Positions 25,536-35,802 of a DNA stretch of 35,802 nt are shown in pieces. Location of the stretch: the NCBI RefSeq assembly GCF_001462455.1, contig NZ_LNTD01000040.1:1-35802 (forward strand). Direction: 5' to 3'. Below the pieces are notes generated by a model. The model ran no database searches and was not told the origin of the DNA. It saw only the letters and a program-made list of their open reading frames with translations. The stretch comes from Cellulomonas sp. B6 (GTDB lineage Bacteria; Actinomycetota; Actinomycetes; Actinomycetales; Cellulomonadaceae). Both the position numbers and the translations under genes were made by a program. Numbering within the stretch: the first letter of the stretch is position 1; each line of letters starts with the position of its first letter.

Positions 25536-26111
25536 TCAGGCCAGGCCGAGGTCGGCCAGCCCGAACAGGTGGTGGTAGGGCACGCCCAGCGCCTCGATCG
25601 CCTCGCGCGCGCCCGTGCCGCGGTCGACGATCGTCGCGACGCCCACGACCTCGCCGCCGGCCTCGCGCACGGCCTGCACCGCCGCGATGGGCGAGCCGCC
25701 CGTGGTCGACGTGTCCTCGACGACCACGACGCGCCGGCCCGCGACGTCGGGACCCTCGATGCGGCGCTGCATGCCGTGCGCCTTGGCCTCCTTGCGGACG
25801 ACGAACGCGTCGAGGTCCTGGCCGCGGGACGCGGCCGCGTGCAGCAGCGACGTCGCGACGGGGTCGGCGCCGAGCGTCAGCCCGCCGACCGCGTCGATCT
25901 CGGCCGTGCCGAGCCCCGCCTCCTCGAGCAGGTCGAGCAGCAGGTGCCCGATCAGCGGGGCCGCGCGGTGGTGCAGCGTCGCGCGGCGCAGGTCGACGTA
26001 GTAGTCGGCCTCCTTGCCGGACGACAGCGTCACGCGGCCGTGCACGACGGCCAGCTCGACGATGAGGTCCCGCAGCTGCTCGCGCGGGGTGGACGTCAGG
26101 TCGCTGCTCAC
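25536..26111 (-). CDS. pyrE: Orotate phosphoribosyltransferase
   Basis: PyrE transfers the phosphoribosyl group of PRPP to orotate, giving OMP in pyrimidine synthesis. The 191-residue protein has FELAVVHGRVTLSSGKEADYYVDLR in slightly varied form at its start, VGGLTLGADPVATSLLHAA, FVVRKEAKAHGMQRRIEGP and the PRPP-binding loop VVVVEDTSTTGGSPIAAVQAVREAGGEV. Length is normal. GTG at 26111 is chosen because it precedes the conserved part directly and lies 7 nt after TAGTCT, a leaderless layout; the long frame to the right is a shadow over the SDR gene. It is the first gene of a run with the DUF3137-like and lemA genes. Confidence 0.95.
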   Translation of the reverse strand: MSSDLTSTPREQLRDLIVELAVVHGRVTLSSGKEADYYVDLRRATLHHRAAPLIGHLLLDLLEEAGLGTAEIDAVGGLTLGADPVATSLLHAAASRGQDLDAFVVRKEAKAHGMQRRIEGPDVAGRRVVVVEDTSTTGGSPIAAVQAVREAGGEVVGVATIVDRGTGAREAIEALGVPYHHLFGLADLGLA

Positions 26112-26118
26112 GGCCGAC

Positions 26119-26124
26119 AGACTA
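26119..26124 (-). promoter_or_regulatory. -10 box for leaderless pyrE
   Basis: TAGTCT on the minus strand lies 7 nt before the GTG start, with no ribosome binding site. Confidence 0.5.
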
Positions 26125-26161
26125 GCGACGGCCGTGCCCGGTACGGGCGACCCGTCACGGC

Positions 26162-26956
26162 TCAGGCGCCGTCGCGGCCCTCGATCGCCTCGTCGAGCAG
26201 CGCGCGCCGGTACCCGCCGAACGCGCGCACGGCCGAGCGCGGCGCGATCCGCAGCAGCGCCGACGCGGCCTTGTAGCGCAGGCTCGGCGTCGAGATGACG
26301 ACGCCGCGTCGCACGTCGGCGAGCGCGGACGCGACCACGTCCTCGGCGTCGAGCCAGCCGAGCTCCGGGTAGTGGGCGGTGTCGATGCGACCGCGCTCGT
26401 GGAACTCGGTGTGCGTGAAGCCGGGGCACACGACCGTCGCCGTGACCCCCGTGCCCTTGAGCTCGACCGCGAGCGCCTCGGTGAACGTGCGCACCCACGC
26501 CTTGTGCGCCGAGTACGTGCCCGACGCGATGAGGCCCGCGACCGAGCCGACGTTGAGGATCGCGCCGCGACCGCGCGCGACCATCGCGCCCGCGGCGGCG
26601 TGCGAGAGCACCATGACGCCGCGGACCATGAGGTCGAGGGCGCGCAGCTCGGCGTCGAGGTCGCCGTCGACGAAGTGCTGGTTGAGCCCGAGCCCCGCGT
26701 TGTTGACGAGCAGGCCGACCGGTCGCTCGTCCGTCCGCAGCCGCTCGGCGACGCGCTCGACGTCCTCGGGGACGGTGAGGTCGGCGGGCAGGACCTCGGC
26801 GCGCACGCCGGCGGCCGCCTCGAGCTGCTGCGCCAGGCGCGTGAGCCGCTCCTCGTCGCGCGCCACGAGGACGACGTCGTGCCGGGCCGTGGCGAGCTGC
26901 CAGGCGAACTCCAGACCGAGGCCGGCGCTCGCGCCGGTGACCAGTGCGGTTCCCAT
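26162..26956 (-). CDS. Short-chain dehydrogenase/reductase (SDR)
   Basis: The 264-residue protein is a classical SDR. It has TGASAGLGLEFAWQLA (the cofactor-binding TGxxxGxG at residues 8-15), ADLTVPEDV, LLVNNAGLG, the catalytic Ser in LNVGSVAGL and the YSAHK (YxxxK) pair. VCPGFTHTEF follows. Arg33 in VARDEERL suggests NADP(H) preference. The C-terminal 50 residues are basic and helical, as in SDRs that associate with membranes or act on lipid-like substrates. Substrate is unknown. ATG at 26956 lies 6 nt after TAGGCT, so it is probably leaderless. recQ is divergent, 123 bp away. Confidence 0.93.
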   Translation of the reverse strand: MGTALVTGASAGLGLEFAWQLATARHDVVLVARDEERLTRLAQQLEAAAGVRAEVLPADLTVPEDVERVAERLRTDERPVGLLVNNAGLGLNQHFVDGDLDAELRALDLMVRGVMVLSHAAAGAMVARGRGAILNVGSVAGLIASGTYSAHKAWVRTFTEALAVELKGTGVTATVVCPGFTHTEFHERGRIDTAHYPELGWLDAEDVVASALADVRRGVVISTPSLRYKAASALLRIAPRSAVRAFGGYRRALLDEAIEGRDGA

Positions 26957-26962
26957 GACGCC

Positions 26963-26968
26963 AGCCTA
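26963..26968 (-). promoter_or_regulatory. -10 box for leaderless SDR gene
   Basis: TAGGCT on the minus strand, 6 nt before the ATG; identical to the hexamers before the DedA and DUF368 genes. Confidence 0.5.
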
Positions 26969-27067
26969 CGGATCGGTCGGGCGCCGCGTCGCGCGAAGCG
27001 GCGGACGCGTGCGAGGGTCCCGTCCACAGCCGGCCCGGACCACCGGCCGTCGGTGGGTGGCGGCTCG

Positions 27068-27073
27068 TAGGGT
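27068..27073 (+). promoter_or_regulatory. -10 box for leaderless recQ
   Basis: TAGGGT lies 6 nt before the recQ GTG, with no ribosome binding site; the same hexamer precedes purD. Confidence 0.5.
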
Positions 27074-27079
27074 GGGCGG

Positions 27080-29176
27080 GTGCTGCCGGACCCCTCGCCC
27101 CGCCCGACGCGCCGCGACCGCGCGGACCGGAACGCCGACGTGCCCGCGACCCCCGCCGAGCCGCCGCCCGACGCCGCGTGGGACGACGTGCCCGCCGAGC
27201 CGTGGTGGGACGAGGCGCCGCCGCCGGACGACGCACCCCCGGACGACGCGCCGTGGGGCGAGGACCCGTGGGCGTCGGGCCCACCTGACGCCGGGGCCGG
27301 ACGGCCGCGTGCGCACCGCCCGCGCAGCACCGCGTCGGGCCGGCCCGCGCCGTCGCACGGCACGCCGGCCGAGGTGCTGCACCGCGTGTGGGGGTACGAC
27401 GCGTTCCGCGGCGACCAGGCCGCGGTCGTCGACACCGTGGTCGCGGGCGGGGACGCGGTGGTCCTCATGCCCACGGGCGGCGGCAAGTCGCTGTGCTACC
27501 AGGTGCCCGCGCTCGTGCGCGAGGGCACGGGCGTCGTCGTGTCGCCGCTCATCGCGCTCATGCAGGACCAGGTGGACGCGCTGTCGGCGCTCGGCGTGCG
27601 GGCGGGGTTCCTCAACTCGACGCAGGAGCGCGACCAGCGCCGCGCGGTCGAGGACGCGTTCCTCGCGGGCGAGCTCGACCTGCTGTACCTCGCACCCGAG
27701 CGGCTGCGCGTGCCCGAGACGCTCGACCTGCTGGACCGCGGCCACGTCGCGCTGTTCGCGATCGACGAGGCGCACTGCGTGTCGCAGTGGGGGCACGACT
27801 TCCGGCCCGACTACCTCGCACTGTCGCTGCTGCACGAGCGGTGGCCCGGCGTGCCGCGCGTCGCGCTCACCGCGACCGCGACGCGCGCGACGCACCGCGA
27901 GATCTGCGAGCGCCTGCAGCTCACCGACGCGGCGCAGTTCGTCGCGAGCTTCGACCGGCCCAACATCCGGTACCGGATCGTGCCGAAGGACAACCCGCGC
28001 GCGCAGCTGCTGCACCTGCTGCGCACCGAGCACGAGGGCGACTCGGGCATCGTCTACTGCCTGTCGCGCGCGTCGGTCGAGCAGACCGCCGCCGCGCTGG
28101 TCGACGCGGGCGTGCACGCGCTGCCGTACCACGCGGGCCTCGACCGCCGCGTGCGCGCCGAGAACCAGTCGCGGTTCCTGCGCGACGACGGCGTCGTCAT
28201 GGTCGCGACCATCGCGTTCGGCATGGGCATCGACAAGCCCGACGTGCGTTTCGTCGCGCACCTCGACCTGCCCAAGTCGGTCGAGGGCTACTACCAGGAG
28301 ACGGGGCGCGCGGGACGCGACGGCCTGCCGTCGACCGCGTGGCTCGCGTACGGGCTCGCGGACGTCGTGCAGCAGCGCCGCATGATCGACACGTCCGAGG
28401 GGGACGCGGCCCACCGGCGGCGCCTCACGCAGCACCTCGACGCGATGCTCGCGCTGTGCGAGACGGTCGACTGCCGGCGCGTGCAGCTGCTCGCGTACTT
28501 CGGGCAGGAGTCCGACGGGCCGTGCGGCAACTGCGACACGTGCCTCGAGCCGCCGCAGTCGTGGGACGGCACCGTCCCGGCGCAGAAGCTCCTGTCGACG
28601 GTCGTGCGGCTCGACCAGCGGGGGCAGCGCTACGGCGTCGGGCACCTCGTGGACATCCTGCGCGGCAAGGCGACGCCGCGCGTGCAGCAGCTCGGGCACG
28701 ACGCGCTGTCGACGTTCGGCATCGGGCAGGACCTGTCGGACGGCGAGTGGCGCGGCGTCGTGCGTCAGCTGCTCGCGGCCGAGCTGCTCGCGGTCGACAC
28801 CGACGGCTACGGCACGATCCGGCTCACCGAGGCGTCCGGCGCGGTGCTGCGCGGCGAGCGCGAGGTCCGGCTGCGCCGCGAGCCCGAGCGCACGGGGCGC
28901 ACGTCGCGCGGCTCGCGCGGGGGACGCCCGGCAGCCGCCGCCGACCTCGACGCGGACGCCGCGGCGCTGTTCGAGGCGCTGCGCGCGTGGCGCGCCGCCG
29001 CCGCGAAGGAGCAGGGCGTGCCCGCGTACGTCGTGTTCCACGACGCGACGCTGCGCGAGATCGCGACGCGCCGGCCGTCGAGCCGTACGGAGCTCGGCAC
29101 GATCAGCGGGGTCGGTGCGGCCAAGCTCGACCGGTACGCCGAGGGGGTCCTGGCGGCGCTGTCCCCGCGGGGCTGA
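27080..29176 (+). CDS. recQ: ATP-dependent DNA helicase RecQ
   Basis: RecQ unwinds DNA 3' to 5' in recombination and fork repair. The 698-residue protein has motif [13 protein letters not shown] (131-141), motif [21 protein letters not shown] near 228, motif III TATAT, motif [13 protein letters not shown] and [15 protein letters not shown], and motif [14 protein letters not shown]. The RecQ-C-terminal zinc site follows (Cys464, then CGNCDTC near 481), with a winged helix and an HRDC domain at about 620-697 ([14 protein letters not shown]). The first 95 residues are an acidic, proline- and tryptophan-rich extension not seen in E. coli RecQ. The GTG is probably leaderless. The gene stands alone, divergent from an SDR. 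Confidence 0.96.
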   Translation: MLPDPSPRPTRRDRADRNADVPATPAEPPPDAAWDDVPAEPWWDEAPPPDDAPPDDAPWGEDPWASGPPDAGAGRPRAHRPRSTASGRPAPSHGTPAEVLHRVWGYDAFRGDQAAVVDTVVAGGDAVVLMPTGGGKSLCYQVPALVREGTGVVVSPLIALMQDQVDALSALGVRAGFLNSTQERDQRRAVEDAFLAGELDLLYLAPERLRVPETLDLLDRGHVALFAIDEAHCVSQWGHDFRPDYLALSLLHERWPGVPRVALTATATRATHREICERLQLTDAAQFVASFDRPNIRYRIVPKDNPRAQLLHLLRTEHEGDSGIVYCLSRASVEQTAAALVDAGVHALPYHAGLDRRVRAENQSRFLRDDGVVMVATIAFGMGIDKPDVRFVAHLDLPKSVEGYYQETGRAGRDGLPSTAWLAYGLADVVQQRRMIDTSEGDAAHRRRLTQHLDAMLALCETVDCRRVQLLAYFGQESDGPCGNCDTCLEPPQSWDGTVPAQKLLSTVVRLDQRGQRYGVGHLVDILRGKATPRVQQLGHDALSTFGIGQDLSDGEWRGVVRQLLAAELLAVDTDGYGTIRLTEASGAVLRGEREVRLRREPERTGRTSRGSRGGRPAAAADLDADAAALFEALRAWRAAAAKEQGVPAYVVFHDATLREIATRRPSSRTELGTISGVGAAKLDRYAEGVLAALSPRG

Positions 29177-29183
29177 GGACCCG

Positions 29184-29213
29184 CCGCCGCGTCGACGGCC
29201 GGCGACGCGGCGG
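29184..29213. terminator. Terminator between recQ and the LacI gene
   Basis: CCGCCGCGTCG at 29184-29194 pairs perfectly with CGACGCGGCGG at 29203-29213 across an 8-nt loop, just past the recQ stop. Confidence 0.65.
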
Positions 29214-29264
29214 TCCGTCGCGACGCGGCCCCGTGCCCCGTGCCCCGCGCGACCCGGCGGGCGC

Positions 29265-30311
29265 TCAGGCGGTCGGGCGCCCCGTCGACGCGCGCTGCAC
29301 GAGGTCGGTCGGCATGAGCACGGGCTCGGCGGTCACGGCACCCTCGGCGTCGTCCTGCGCGTCGCCGTCCGCGTCGTCGGCGCCGTTGCCGTCCCCGTCG
29401 AGCCGCGCCAGCAGCAGGTCCGCGGCCATGCGCCCGGCGCGCTCGACGGGCGAACGCACGGTGGTCAGCGCCGGACGGACGAGGTCCGAGCCGAAGATGT
29501 CGTCGCACCCCGTGACGCTGATGCGCCCGGGCACGTCGACGCCGACCGCGTCGAGCCGCTCGAGGATGCCGAACGCGAGCAGGTCGTTGAACGCCATGAC
29601 GGCGGTGACGCCGGCCGCGAGCGCGGCGTCGGCCGCGGCGGGCCCGGAGTCGCGCACGGGCGAGTACGGGCCGTGCACGACGAGCTCGATGCCGAGCCGC
29701 TCGGCCGCGGGCACGAGCGCCTCGCGGCGGCGCCTGTCGGACCACGAGGTCGCGGGGCCGCCCGCGTAGGCGATGCGCGTGTGCCCGAGGGCGGCGAGGT
29801 GCTCGATGGCCTGCACCATGCCGCCGGCGGTGTCGAGCAGCACGCCCGGGATCCCCGGGATCGTGCGGTTGACGACGACGAGCGCGAGGTCGGCCGCGGC
29901 CGCGGCGATCTGCTCGTCGGTGAGACGCGAGGCGGCGAGCACGGCGCCGTCGACCTGGCCGCGCAGCTTGCGCAGCGTGTCGGCCTCGACCTCGACCGAC
30001 TCCTCCGTGTCCGCGAGCACCTGCACGTACCCGGACTCGCGCAGCCGCGCGGACGTGCCGCGGACGAGGCCGAAGAACACGGGGTTGGTGACGTCGGGGA
30101 GCACGAGCGCGACGGTCGAGGTGCGGCCGGACAGCAGCGCGCGGGCGGACGCGCTCGGGATGTAGCCGAGCTCCTTGGCCACGGCCATGACGCGCTCGGC
30201 CGTGTCGGCGTTCACCCGGCCGGGTCGGGTCAGCGCCCGCGAGGCGGTCGAGACGGCGACCCCTGCGGCCGCGGCGATGTCACGCAACGTGGGCTGGCGC
30301 CGGACGGCCAT
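29265..30311 (-). CDS. LacI-family transcriptional regulator
   Basis: The 348-residue protein has the LacI helix-turn-helix and hinge: PTLRDIAAAAGVAVSTASRALTRPGRVNADTAERVMAVAKELGYIPSASARALLSGRT (residues 8-65). A periplasmic-binding-type sensor domain follows (ALVLPDVTNPVFFGLVRG, VMAFNDLLAFGILERL, ISVTGCDDIFGSDLVRPALTTVRSP). An acidic Gly/Asp insert (GDGNGADDADGDAQDD) near residue 315 is unusual for the family. ATG at 30311 has GGAGG 5 nt upstream. It is divergent from the manD-GH67 pair, and a near-perfect LacI-type operator lies between. It probably represses that pair until glucuronate or a breakdown product is present, and may regulate itself. Confidence 0.93.
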   Translation of the reverse strand: MAVRRQPTLRDIAAAAGVAVSTASRALTRPGRVNADTAERVMAVAKELGYIPSASARALLSGRTSTVALVLPDVTNPVFFGLVRGTSARLRESGYVQVLADTEESVEVEADTLRKLRGQVDGAVLAASRLTDEQIAAAAADLALVVVNRTIPGIPGVLLDTAGGMVQAIEHLAALGHTRIAYAGGPATSWSDRRRREALVPAAERLGIELVVHGPYSPVRDSGPAAADAALAAGVTAVMAFNDLLAFGILERLDAVGVDVPGRISVTGCDDIFGSDLVRPALTTVRSPVERAGRMAADLLLARLDGDGNGADDADGDAQDDAEGAVTAEPVLMPTDLVQRASTGRPTA

Positions 30312-30367
30312 GCACCCTCCCGGTGTGCTCGTCGGAGCCCGTGCGACGGTGCGCGGGACCGTTCTTG

Positions 30368-30385
30368 CTGGCAAACGATTGCCAG
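30368..30385. promoter_or_regulatory. LacI-family operator
   Basis: CTGGCAA (30368-30374) and TTGCCAG (30379-30385) form a 7-bp inverted repeat around ACGA. The central CG flanked by A/T runs is typical of LacI-family sites. It overlaps the -35 of the manD promoter. Confidence 0.8.
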
Positions 30386-30408
30386 CCTACCGTGTCGAGG
30401 CCTAGTCT
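30379..30408 (+). promoter_or_regulatory. Promoter of manD-GH67
   Basis: TTGCCA at 30379-30384 and TAGTCT at 30403-30408 are 18 bp apart, a good -35/-10 pair. The leader of about 40 nt ends with GGAAGGAG before the ATG at 30457. Confidence 0.6.
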
Positions 30409-30456
30409 CACCAGTGCCCGCCGCGACGTCGCGGACGGGCGGAAGGAGCCATCCCG

Positions 30457-31692
30457 ATGTCCGGCACCGCCATCCGCACCGCCGAGGTGCTGGTGTCCAG
30501 CCCAGGCCGCAACTTCGTCACCCTTCGCGTCGTCACCGAGGACGGCGTGGTCGGCCTGGGGGACGCGACGCTCAACGGACGCGAGCTGTCCGTCGCGAGC
30601 TACCTCACCGACCACGTGGTCCCTCTCCTCATCGGCAGGGACGCGCACAAGATCGAGGACACCTGGCAGTTCCTCTACCGCTCGGCGTACTGGCGCCGAG
30701 GTCCCGTGACGATGGCCGCGATCGCCGCGGTCGACGTCGCGCTGTGGGACATCAAGGCCAAGATCGCCGGGCTGCCGCTGTACCAGCTGCTCGGTGGCGC
30801 GTCGCGCAACGGTCTCATGGCGTACGGGCACGCGTCCGGCCGTGACCTGCCCGAGCTGTTCGACTCGATCCGCGAGCACCTCGACGCGGGCTTCCGCTCG
30901 ATCCGCGTGCAGACGTCCGTGCCCGGCATCGACGCCGTGTACGGGGTCGCCGCGCAGCCGTCGTCGTCGGGCCGGTACGACTACGAGCCCGCGCAGCGCG
31001 CGCCCCTGCCCGCCGAGGAGGACTGGGACACGCGCGCCTACCTGCGGCACATCCCGCAGGTCTTCGAGGCCGTGCGCAACGAGTTCGGCCCCGAGCTGCC
31101 GCTGCTGCACGACGGCCACCACCGCATGACGCCCATCCAGGCCGCGCGCCTCGGCAAGGACCTCGAGCCGTACGACCTGTTCTGGCTCGAGGACTGCACG
31201 CCCGCCGAGAACCAGGACGCGCTGCGGCTGGTGCGCCACCACACGACGACGCCGCTCGCGATCGGCGAGGTGTTCAACACCGTCTGGGACTACCAGACGC
31301 TGATCCGCGAGCAGCTCATCGACTACGTGCGCTCGGCCGTCACGCACACCGGCGGCATCAGCGCGCTGCGTCGCATCTTCGACTACGCCGCGCAGTACCA
31401 GATCAAGTCCGGCATCCACGGGCCCACCGACATCTCGCCCGTCGGCATGGCCGCCGCGCTGCACCTGGACCTCGCGATCCACAACTTCGGGATCCAGGAG
31501 TACATGCAGCACTCGGCGACGACGCACGAGGTCTTCCAGACCTCGTTCACGTTCGAGGACGGGTACCTGCACCCCGGCGACCAGCCCGGACTGGGCGTCG
31601 AGCACGACGACGAGGCGGCCTCGCGCCACCCGTACCAGGCGGCGTACCTGCCGTTCAACCGACTCAAGGACGGGACGGTGCACGACTGGTGA
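30457..31692 (+). CDS. manD: Mannonate dehydratase, enolase superfamily (ManD/RspA type)
   Basis: The 411-residue protein is an enolase-superfamily enzyme of the ManD group, which dehydrates D-mannonate to 2-keto-3-deoxygluconate in glucuronate breakdown. The capping domain has [29 protein letters not shown]. The barrel has [12 protein letters not shown] (Asp219 metal ligand, catalytic His), [13 protein letters not shown] (Glu245), [14 protein letters not shown] (Glu271) and [34 protein letters not shown]. These are close to the family consensus. Some members have low or no mannonate activity, so the exact reaction is by family and context. Its stop overlaps the alpha-glucuronidase start, which strongly supports a role on glucuronate from xylan side chains. 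Confidence 0.9.
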   Translation: MSGTAIRTAEVLVSSPGRNFVTLRVVTEDGVVGLGDATLNGRELSVASYLTDHVVPLLIGRDAHKIEDTWQFLYRSAYWRRGPVTMAAIAAVDVALWDIKAKIAGLPLYQLLGGASRNGLMAYGHASGRDLPELFDSIREHLDAGFRSIRVQTSVPGIDAVYGVAAQPSSSGRYDYEPAQRAPLPAEEDWDTRAYLRHIPQVFEAVRNEFGPELPLLHDGHHRMTPIQAARLGKDLEPYDLFWLEDCTPAENQDALRLVRHHTTTPLAIGEVFNTVWDYQTLIREQLIDYVRSAVTHTGGISALRRIFDYAAQYQIKSGIHGPTDISPVGMAAALHLDLAIHNFGIQEYMQHSATTHEVFQTSFTFEDGYLHPGDQPGLGVEHDDEAASRHPYQAAYLPFNRLKDGTVHDW

Positions 31693-33755
31693 CCGCCATG
31701 ACCGACCGCACCACCGGCCCCCCGCCCGTCCACCCCGCGTGGCTGCCCGACGCGGCGTTCGCGCCCGTCGGCTCGCGACGCGTGCTCGTCGCCCCCGGAC
31801 CCGACGCGGGCCCGGTCGGCGAGACCGTCGTCGCCGAGCTGCGGCGCGCGACCGCCGCGCACGGGGGTGCGCTCACCGTGCTCGCTCCGGACGACACCGC
31901 GGGCGATCGGCACCACGACCTCGTGCTCGGTGTCGTCGCCGACGGGACCCAGCACCCCGAGGGGTTCACCCGCCGGCGCTCGGGAGGTGTCACGACCGTC
32001 GTCGCCGGCGGCGCCGCGGGCCTGCTCTACGGCCTGCACGACGTCGTCCGCCTCGGCGAGCGCGCGTTCGGCGACGACCACGCGCCCGTCGTCGAGGCGC
32101 CCGTCGCACCCGTCCGCATGCTCGACCACTGGGACAACATCGACGTGCACCCCGTCATGGGGCAGGTCGAGCGCGGGTACGCGGGCGGGTCGATCTTCTA
32201 CGCGGACGGCCGCGTGCGCGACGACCTGTCCCGCGTGGCCGACTACGCGCGGCTGCTCGGGTCGATCGGCGTCAACGCCGTCGCGATCAACAACGTCAAC
32301 GTGCACGCCACCGAGGCGCGGCTGCTGACGGACGGGCTCGCGGACGTCGCGCGCGTCGCCGACGTGTTCCGCCCGCACGGCGTGCGCACGTACCTGTCGG
32401 TGTCGTTCGGGTCGCCCATGCGCCTGGGCGGGCTGGCGACGAACGACCCGCTGGACCCCGACGTGCAGGCGTGGTGGGCCGCGACGGCCGACCGCGTGTG
32501 GGCGGCGATCCCGGACTTCGGCGGGTTCGTCGTCAAGGCGGACTCCGAGGGGCAGCCGGGCCCGTTCGCGTACGGGCGGGACCACGCCGACGGCGCGAAC
32601 CTGCTGGCCCGCGCGGTCGCGCCGCACGGCGGCACGGTGTTCTGGCGCGCGTTCGTCTACAACCACGAGCAGGACTGGCGCGACCGGCGCACCGACCGCG
32701 CGCGTGCGGCGTACGACCACTTCGCGCCGCTCGACGGCCGGTTCGACGACAACGTCGTGCTGCAGGTGAAGTACGGGCCGCTGGACTTCCAGGTGCGCGA
32801 GGCCGTGTCCCCCGTGATCGCGGCGATGCCGCGCACGCGGGTCGCGGTCGAGCTGCAGGTGACGCAGGAGTACACGGGCCACCAGAAGCACGTGTGCTAC
32901 CTGGGCCCGCTGTGGTCCGACGTGCTGGGCTTCCCGCTCGCGGAGGACGCGACCCGCACGGTCGCCGAGATCGCGTCGGGCCTGCCCGGCCCCCGGACGC
33001 CCGAGGGCGCCGAGCTGCAGGCCGGCGGCATCACGGCCGTGTCCAACGTCGGCGACGACGAGTTCTGGACGGGGCACCCGCTCGCGCAGGCCAACCTGTA
33101 CGCGTACGGGCGCCTGGCCTGGGACCCGTCGGCGGACCCGGTCGCGCTGCTCGACGAGTGGCTGGACCTCACGTTCCCCGGCGCGGACCCGCGCGTGCGC
33201 GAGACCCTGCACGCGTTCATGGACGGCTCGTGGCTCACGTACGAGAAGTACACCGCGCCGCTCGGCGTGTGCTTCATGGTCGACCCGCTGCGCGGCCACT
33301 ACGGGCCCAACGTCGACGGGTACGAGTACTCCAAGTGGGGCACGTACCACTTCGCCGACCGCGACGGGATCGGCGTGGACCGCACGGTCGCGACGGGCAC
33401 CGGGTTCACGGGTCAGTACCAGGCGCCGTGGGACGCGGTGTACGAGGACCTCGCGACGTGCCCCGACGAGCTGCTGCTGTTCTTCCACCACGTGCCGTAC
33501 CAGCACGTGCTGAAGAGCGGCACGACCGTCATCCAGCACATCTACGACACGCGCGCCGACGCGGTCGACGTCGTCGAGTCGTGGGTGTCGCGCTGGGAGG
33601 CCCTGCGCGGGCTCGTCGACGACCGTCTGCACGCGCGCGTCGCCGAGCGGCTCGCCGAGCAGGTGCGCTCGGCCACCGAGTGGCGCGACCAGGTGCGGAC
33701 GTACTTCTTCCGCAAGTCCGGCGTGCCCGACGCGAGCGGTCGCCCGATCTACTGA
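31689..33755 (+). CDS. aguA: GH67 alpha-glucuronidase
   Basis: The enzyme removes alpha-1,2-linked (4-O-methyl)glucuronic acid from short xylo-oligosaccharides. The 688-residue protein has the GH67 blocks in order: [11 protein letters not shown] and [40 protein letters not shown] with the acid Glu287, [27 protein letters not shown] with Asp366, and [16 protein letters not shown] with Glu394. The three catalytic residues match the spacing in known enzymes. No signal peptide is present, so it acts inside the cell on imported aldouronic acids. The GTG overlaps the manD stop as GTGA; an ATG at 31698 is an alternative start. No transporter gene for the substrate lies in this operon. Confidence 0.95.
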   Translation: MTAMTDRTTGPPPVHPAWLPDAAFAPVGSRRVLVAPGPDAGPVGETVVAELRRATAAHGGALTVLAPDDTAGDRHHDLVLGVVADGTQHPEGFTRRRSGGVTTVVAGGAAGLLYGLHDVVRLGERAFGDDHAPVVEAPVAPVRMLDHWDNIDVHPVMGQVERGYAGGSIFYADGRVRDDLSRVADYARLLGSIGVNAVAINNVNVHATEARLLTDGLADVARVADVFRPHGVRTYLSVSFGSPMRLGGLATNDPLDPDVQAWWAATADRVWAAIPDFGGFVVKADSEGQPGPFAYGRDHADGANLLARAVAPHGGTVFWRAFVYNHEQDWRDRRTDRARAAYDHFAPLDGRFDDNVVLQVKYGPLDFQVREAVSPVIAAMPRTRVAVELQVTQEYTGHQKHVCYLGPLWSDVLGFPLAEDATRTVAEIASGLPGPRTPEGAELQAGGITAVSNVGDDEFWTGHPLAQANLYAYGRLAWDPSADPVALLDEWLDLTFPGADPRVRETLHAFMDGSWLTYEKYTAPLGVCFMVDPLRGHYGPNVDGYEYSKWGTYHFADRDGIGVDRTVATGTGFTGQYQAPWDAVYEDLATCPDELLLFFHHVPYQHVLKSGTTVIQHIYDTRADAVDVVESWVSRWEALRGLVDDRLHARVAERLAEQVRSATEWRDQVRTYFFRKSGVPDASGRPIY

Positions 33756-33768
33756 CGCCGCCGACCAC

Positions 33769-33809
33769 GCGTGAGGGGTGCCGTCGCTCGCCGACGGCAC
33801 CCCTCACGC
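33769..33809. terminator. Bidirectional terminator after GH67 and MFS genes
   Basis: A perfect 18-bp stem: 33769-33786 pairs with 33792-33809, with a 5-nt loop. The right arm includes the MFS stop codon. Confidence 0.88.
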
Positions 33810-35158
33810 CGTGTCGGGGACCGTCACGGCCGCCGGTGCGGCGGGCGCCCGGCCGGGTTCCTGGCGCGGGGCGGCCGGGGGCACGACGGCGCCCGGGGCC
33901 GACGGCACCGTCGTCGACCGCGCCGCGCGGTGCAGCGCCCACGTGCTCGCGACCGACGTCACGAGCAGCGCACCCCCCACCACGCCGAACGCGCCGACGA
34001 GCGGCACGACCCCGCTGAGCAGCCCGAACGCCGCGGGGTTGGCGAGCTGCGCGCCCCGGTTGGCGGTCGAGCGCAGCCCCGACGCGAGGCCACGGCGGTC
34101 CGCGGGCGTGTGGTCGGCCATGAGTGCGAGCGTCAGCGGCTGCGCGAACCCGAGCGCGAACCCGTTGACCGCGGCCAGCACGGCCAGCAGCCACGGCACG
34201 GGCGGCACGAACGCGACGGCGACGACCGACACCGACGACACCACGAGCACGAGCCCGACCGTCGTCGACTCGCGCAGCCGTGCCATCGCGAGCGGGAAGA
34301 ACGGCCGCGACACGAACGCTGCCGCCGCGGCGACCGACAGCAGCAGGCCCACCTGCCACTGCGGCACGCCCGCCTGGCCCAGCACCAGCGGGTGGTAGGC
34401 GGTGCGGATGTCGAGCACGACGAGCGCCGCGAAGCTCACGACGAGCGTCGTCGCGACCGCGGGCACGCGCACCATCGCGGCGGCGTCGCGGAACGAGCGC
34501 AGCACGGGCACGGGCGCGGGTCCACGGGTGGGCCGCTCGACGCGCACCGCGAGCCCCAGCCCGACCAGCACGAGCGACAGCGCCGTGTAGACCACGAAGC
34601 TCGCGGCGTACCCGCCGACCTCGGCGACGCCCGTGCCGAGCGCGGGGCCGACCGCCTGCCCGGCGGCGAGGAACAGCGAGAACGTCGCGAGCCGCGCGTT
34701 GCGCGCACGCGGCGCCTCGTCGGCGGCCTGCGGCAGGGTCGCCACGGTCTGCAGGCTGACCCACACCGCGAGCGTCCCGACGCCGATCACGGCCTGGCTC
34801 GCGACGACGCCCGGCAGCCCGAGCGGCAGCACCAGCACGCCGCCGCCGACCGCCATGGTCGCGCCGCCGACGACGAGCAGCGTGCGCACGCCCCACCGGT
34901 CGGTCAGCGCACCGAGCGGGATCGCGAGCAGCGTCGGCAGGATCGCGAACGACGCGAGCGCGAGGCTCGCCTGCTGCTCGCTGCCGCCGCCGGCCAGCAC
35001 GTACGGACCGATCAGCGGGCGGAGCATGGTGTGCGCCGCCCAGTAGGTCACGCCGAGCACCGCGAGCAGCACCGTGGCCGACCGGCCGGCGCGCGCGGGG
35101 CGCACCGGCCGGTCCGTGCCCGGGCGCCGGGGGCGCCGGCCGCGGGCGCGTCCCGTGC

Positions 35159-35162
<4 letters not shown>
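33804..35162 (-). CDS. MFS transporter
   Basis: The 452-residue protein has twelve predicted membrane segments. The loop motif after TM2 reads GALTDRWGVRTLLVVGG, and SLQTVATLPQAADEAPRARNARLATFSLFLAAGQAVGPALG marks TM4-5. The second half has LADHTPADRRGLASGLRSTANRG in slightly varied form. It resembles drug- or metabolite-type MFS proteins rather than sugar symporters; the substrate is unknown. The C-terminal 45 residues are proline- and alanine-rich and hydrophilic. GTG at 35162 overlaps the stop of the isochorismatase-family gene as GTGA, so the two are coupled; an earlier start would run into that gene. Confidence 0.87.
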
Positions 35163-35800
<638 letters not shown>

Positions 35801-35802
35801 GG

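Overview
This window is chromosomal DNA of a very high-GC actinobacterium. Genes are tightly packed on both strands, GTG starts are common, and several start codons sit 6-8 nt behind a TAnnnT-like -10 box, which fits leaderless transcription. The DUF3151 gene between purA and fba, the purC/purD/purA genes, and GH3 and GH67 glycosidases beside a glucuronate-type mannonate dehydratase suggest a plant-polysaccharide-degrading member of the Micrococcales, perhaps Cellulomonas or a relative. That placement is inference; no rRNA or other marker is present. I saw no tRNA, rRNA, CRISPR array, insertion sequence or prophage.

Layout. (1) 1-5.6 kb: purine biosynthesis. A purQ piece at the left edge reads leftward but its N-terminal coding part is missing. 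It is followed by an amidohydrolase, a non-coding stretch with a 29-bp tandem repeat, a DNA/RNA non-specific endonuclease, a 15-bp tandem repeat, then purC and purD. No purS is visible. (2) 5.6-7.7 kb: an ArsR-type regulator divergent from an MFS exporter, with an array of TTTGCAGAG half-sites between them. (3) 7.7-14 kb: purA, DUF3151, then a partner-switching signalling module (STAS protein, PAS-GAF-PP2C-HATPase regulator, second STAS protein), then class II aldolase fba. (4) 14-19.7 kb: a Nudix-like/membrane fusion protein, a SpoU methyltransferase coupled to a DUF368 membrane protein, a divergent DedA protein coupled to a HAD phosphatase, and a lone AAA ATPase. DedA and DUF368 are both families now linked to polyprenyl-phosphate recycling.

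(5) 19.7-24 kb: a GH3 beta-glucosidase and sugar-type MFS permease in one operon, with a divergent TetR regulator and two palindromes in the shared promoter region. (6) 24-29.2 kb: pyrE, a DUF3137-like membrane protein and LemA in a row, then an SDR oxidoreductase divergent from recQ. (7) 29.2-35.8 kb: a LacI regulator divergent from an overlapping manD-GH67 pair for glucuronoxylan side-chain use, then an MFS transporter coupled to an isochorismatase-family hydrolase at the right edge.

Most convergent gene pairs are separated by strong GC-rich hairpins. The most interesting items are the DedA/DUF368 pair, the Nudix-like membrane fusion, the damaged purQ locus with its flanking minisatellites, and the multi-site operators.
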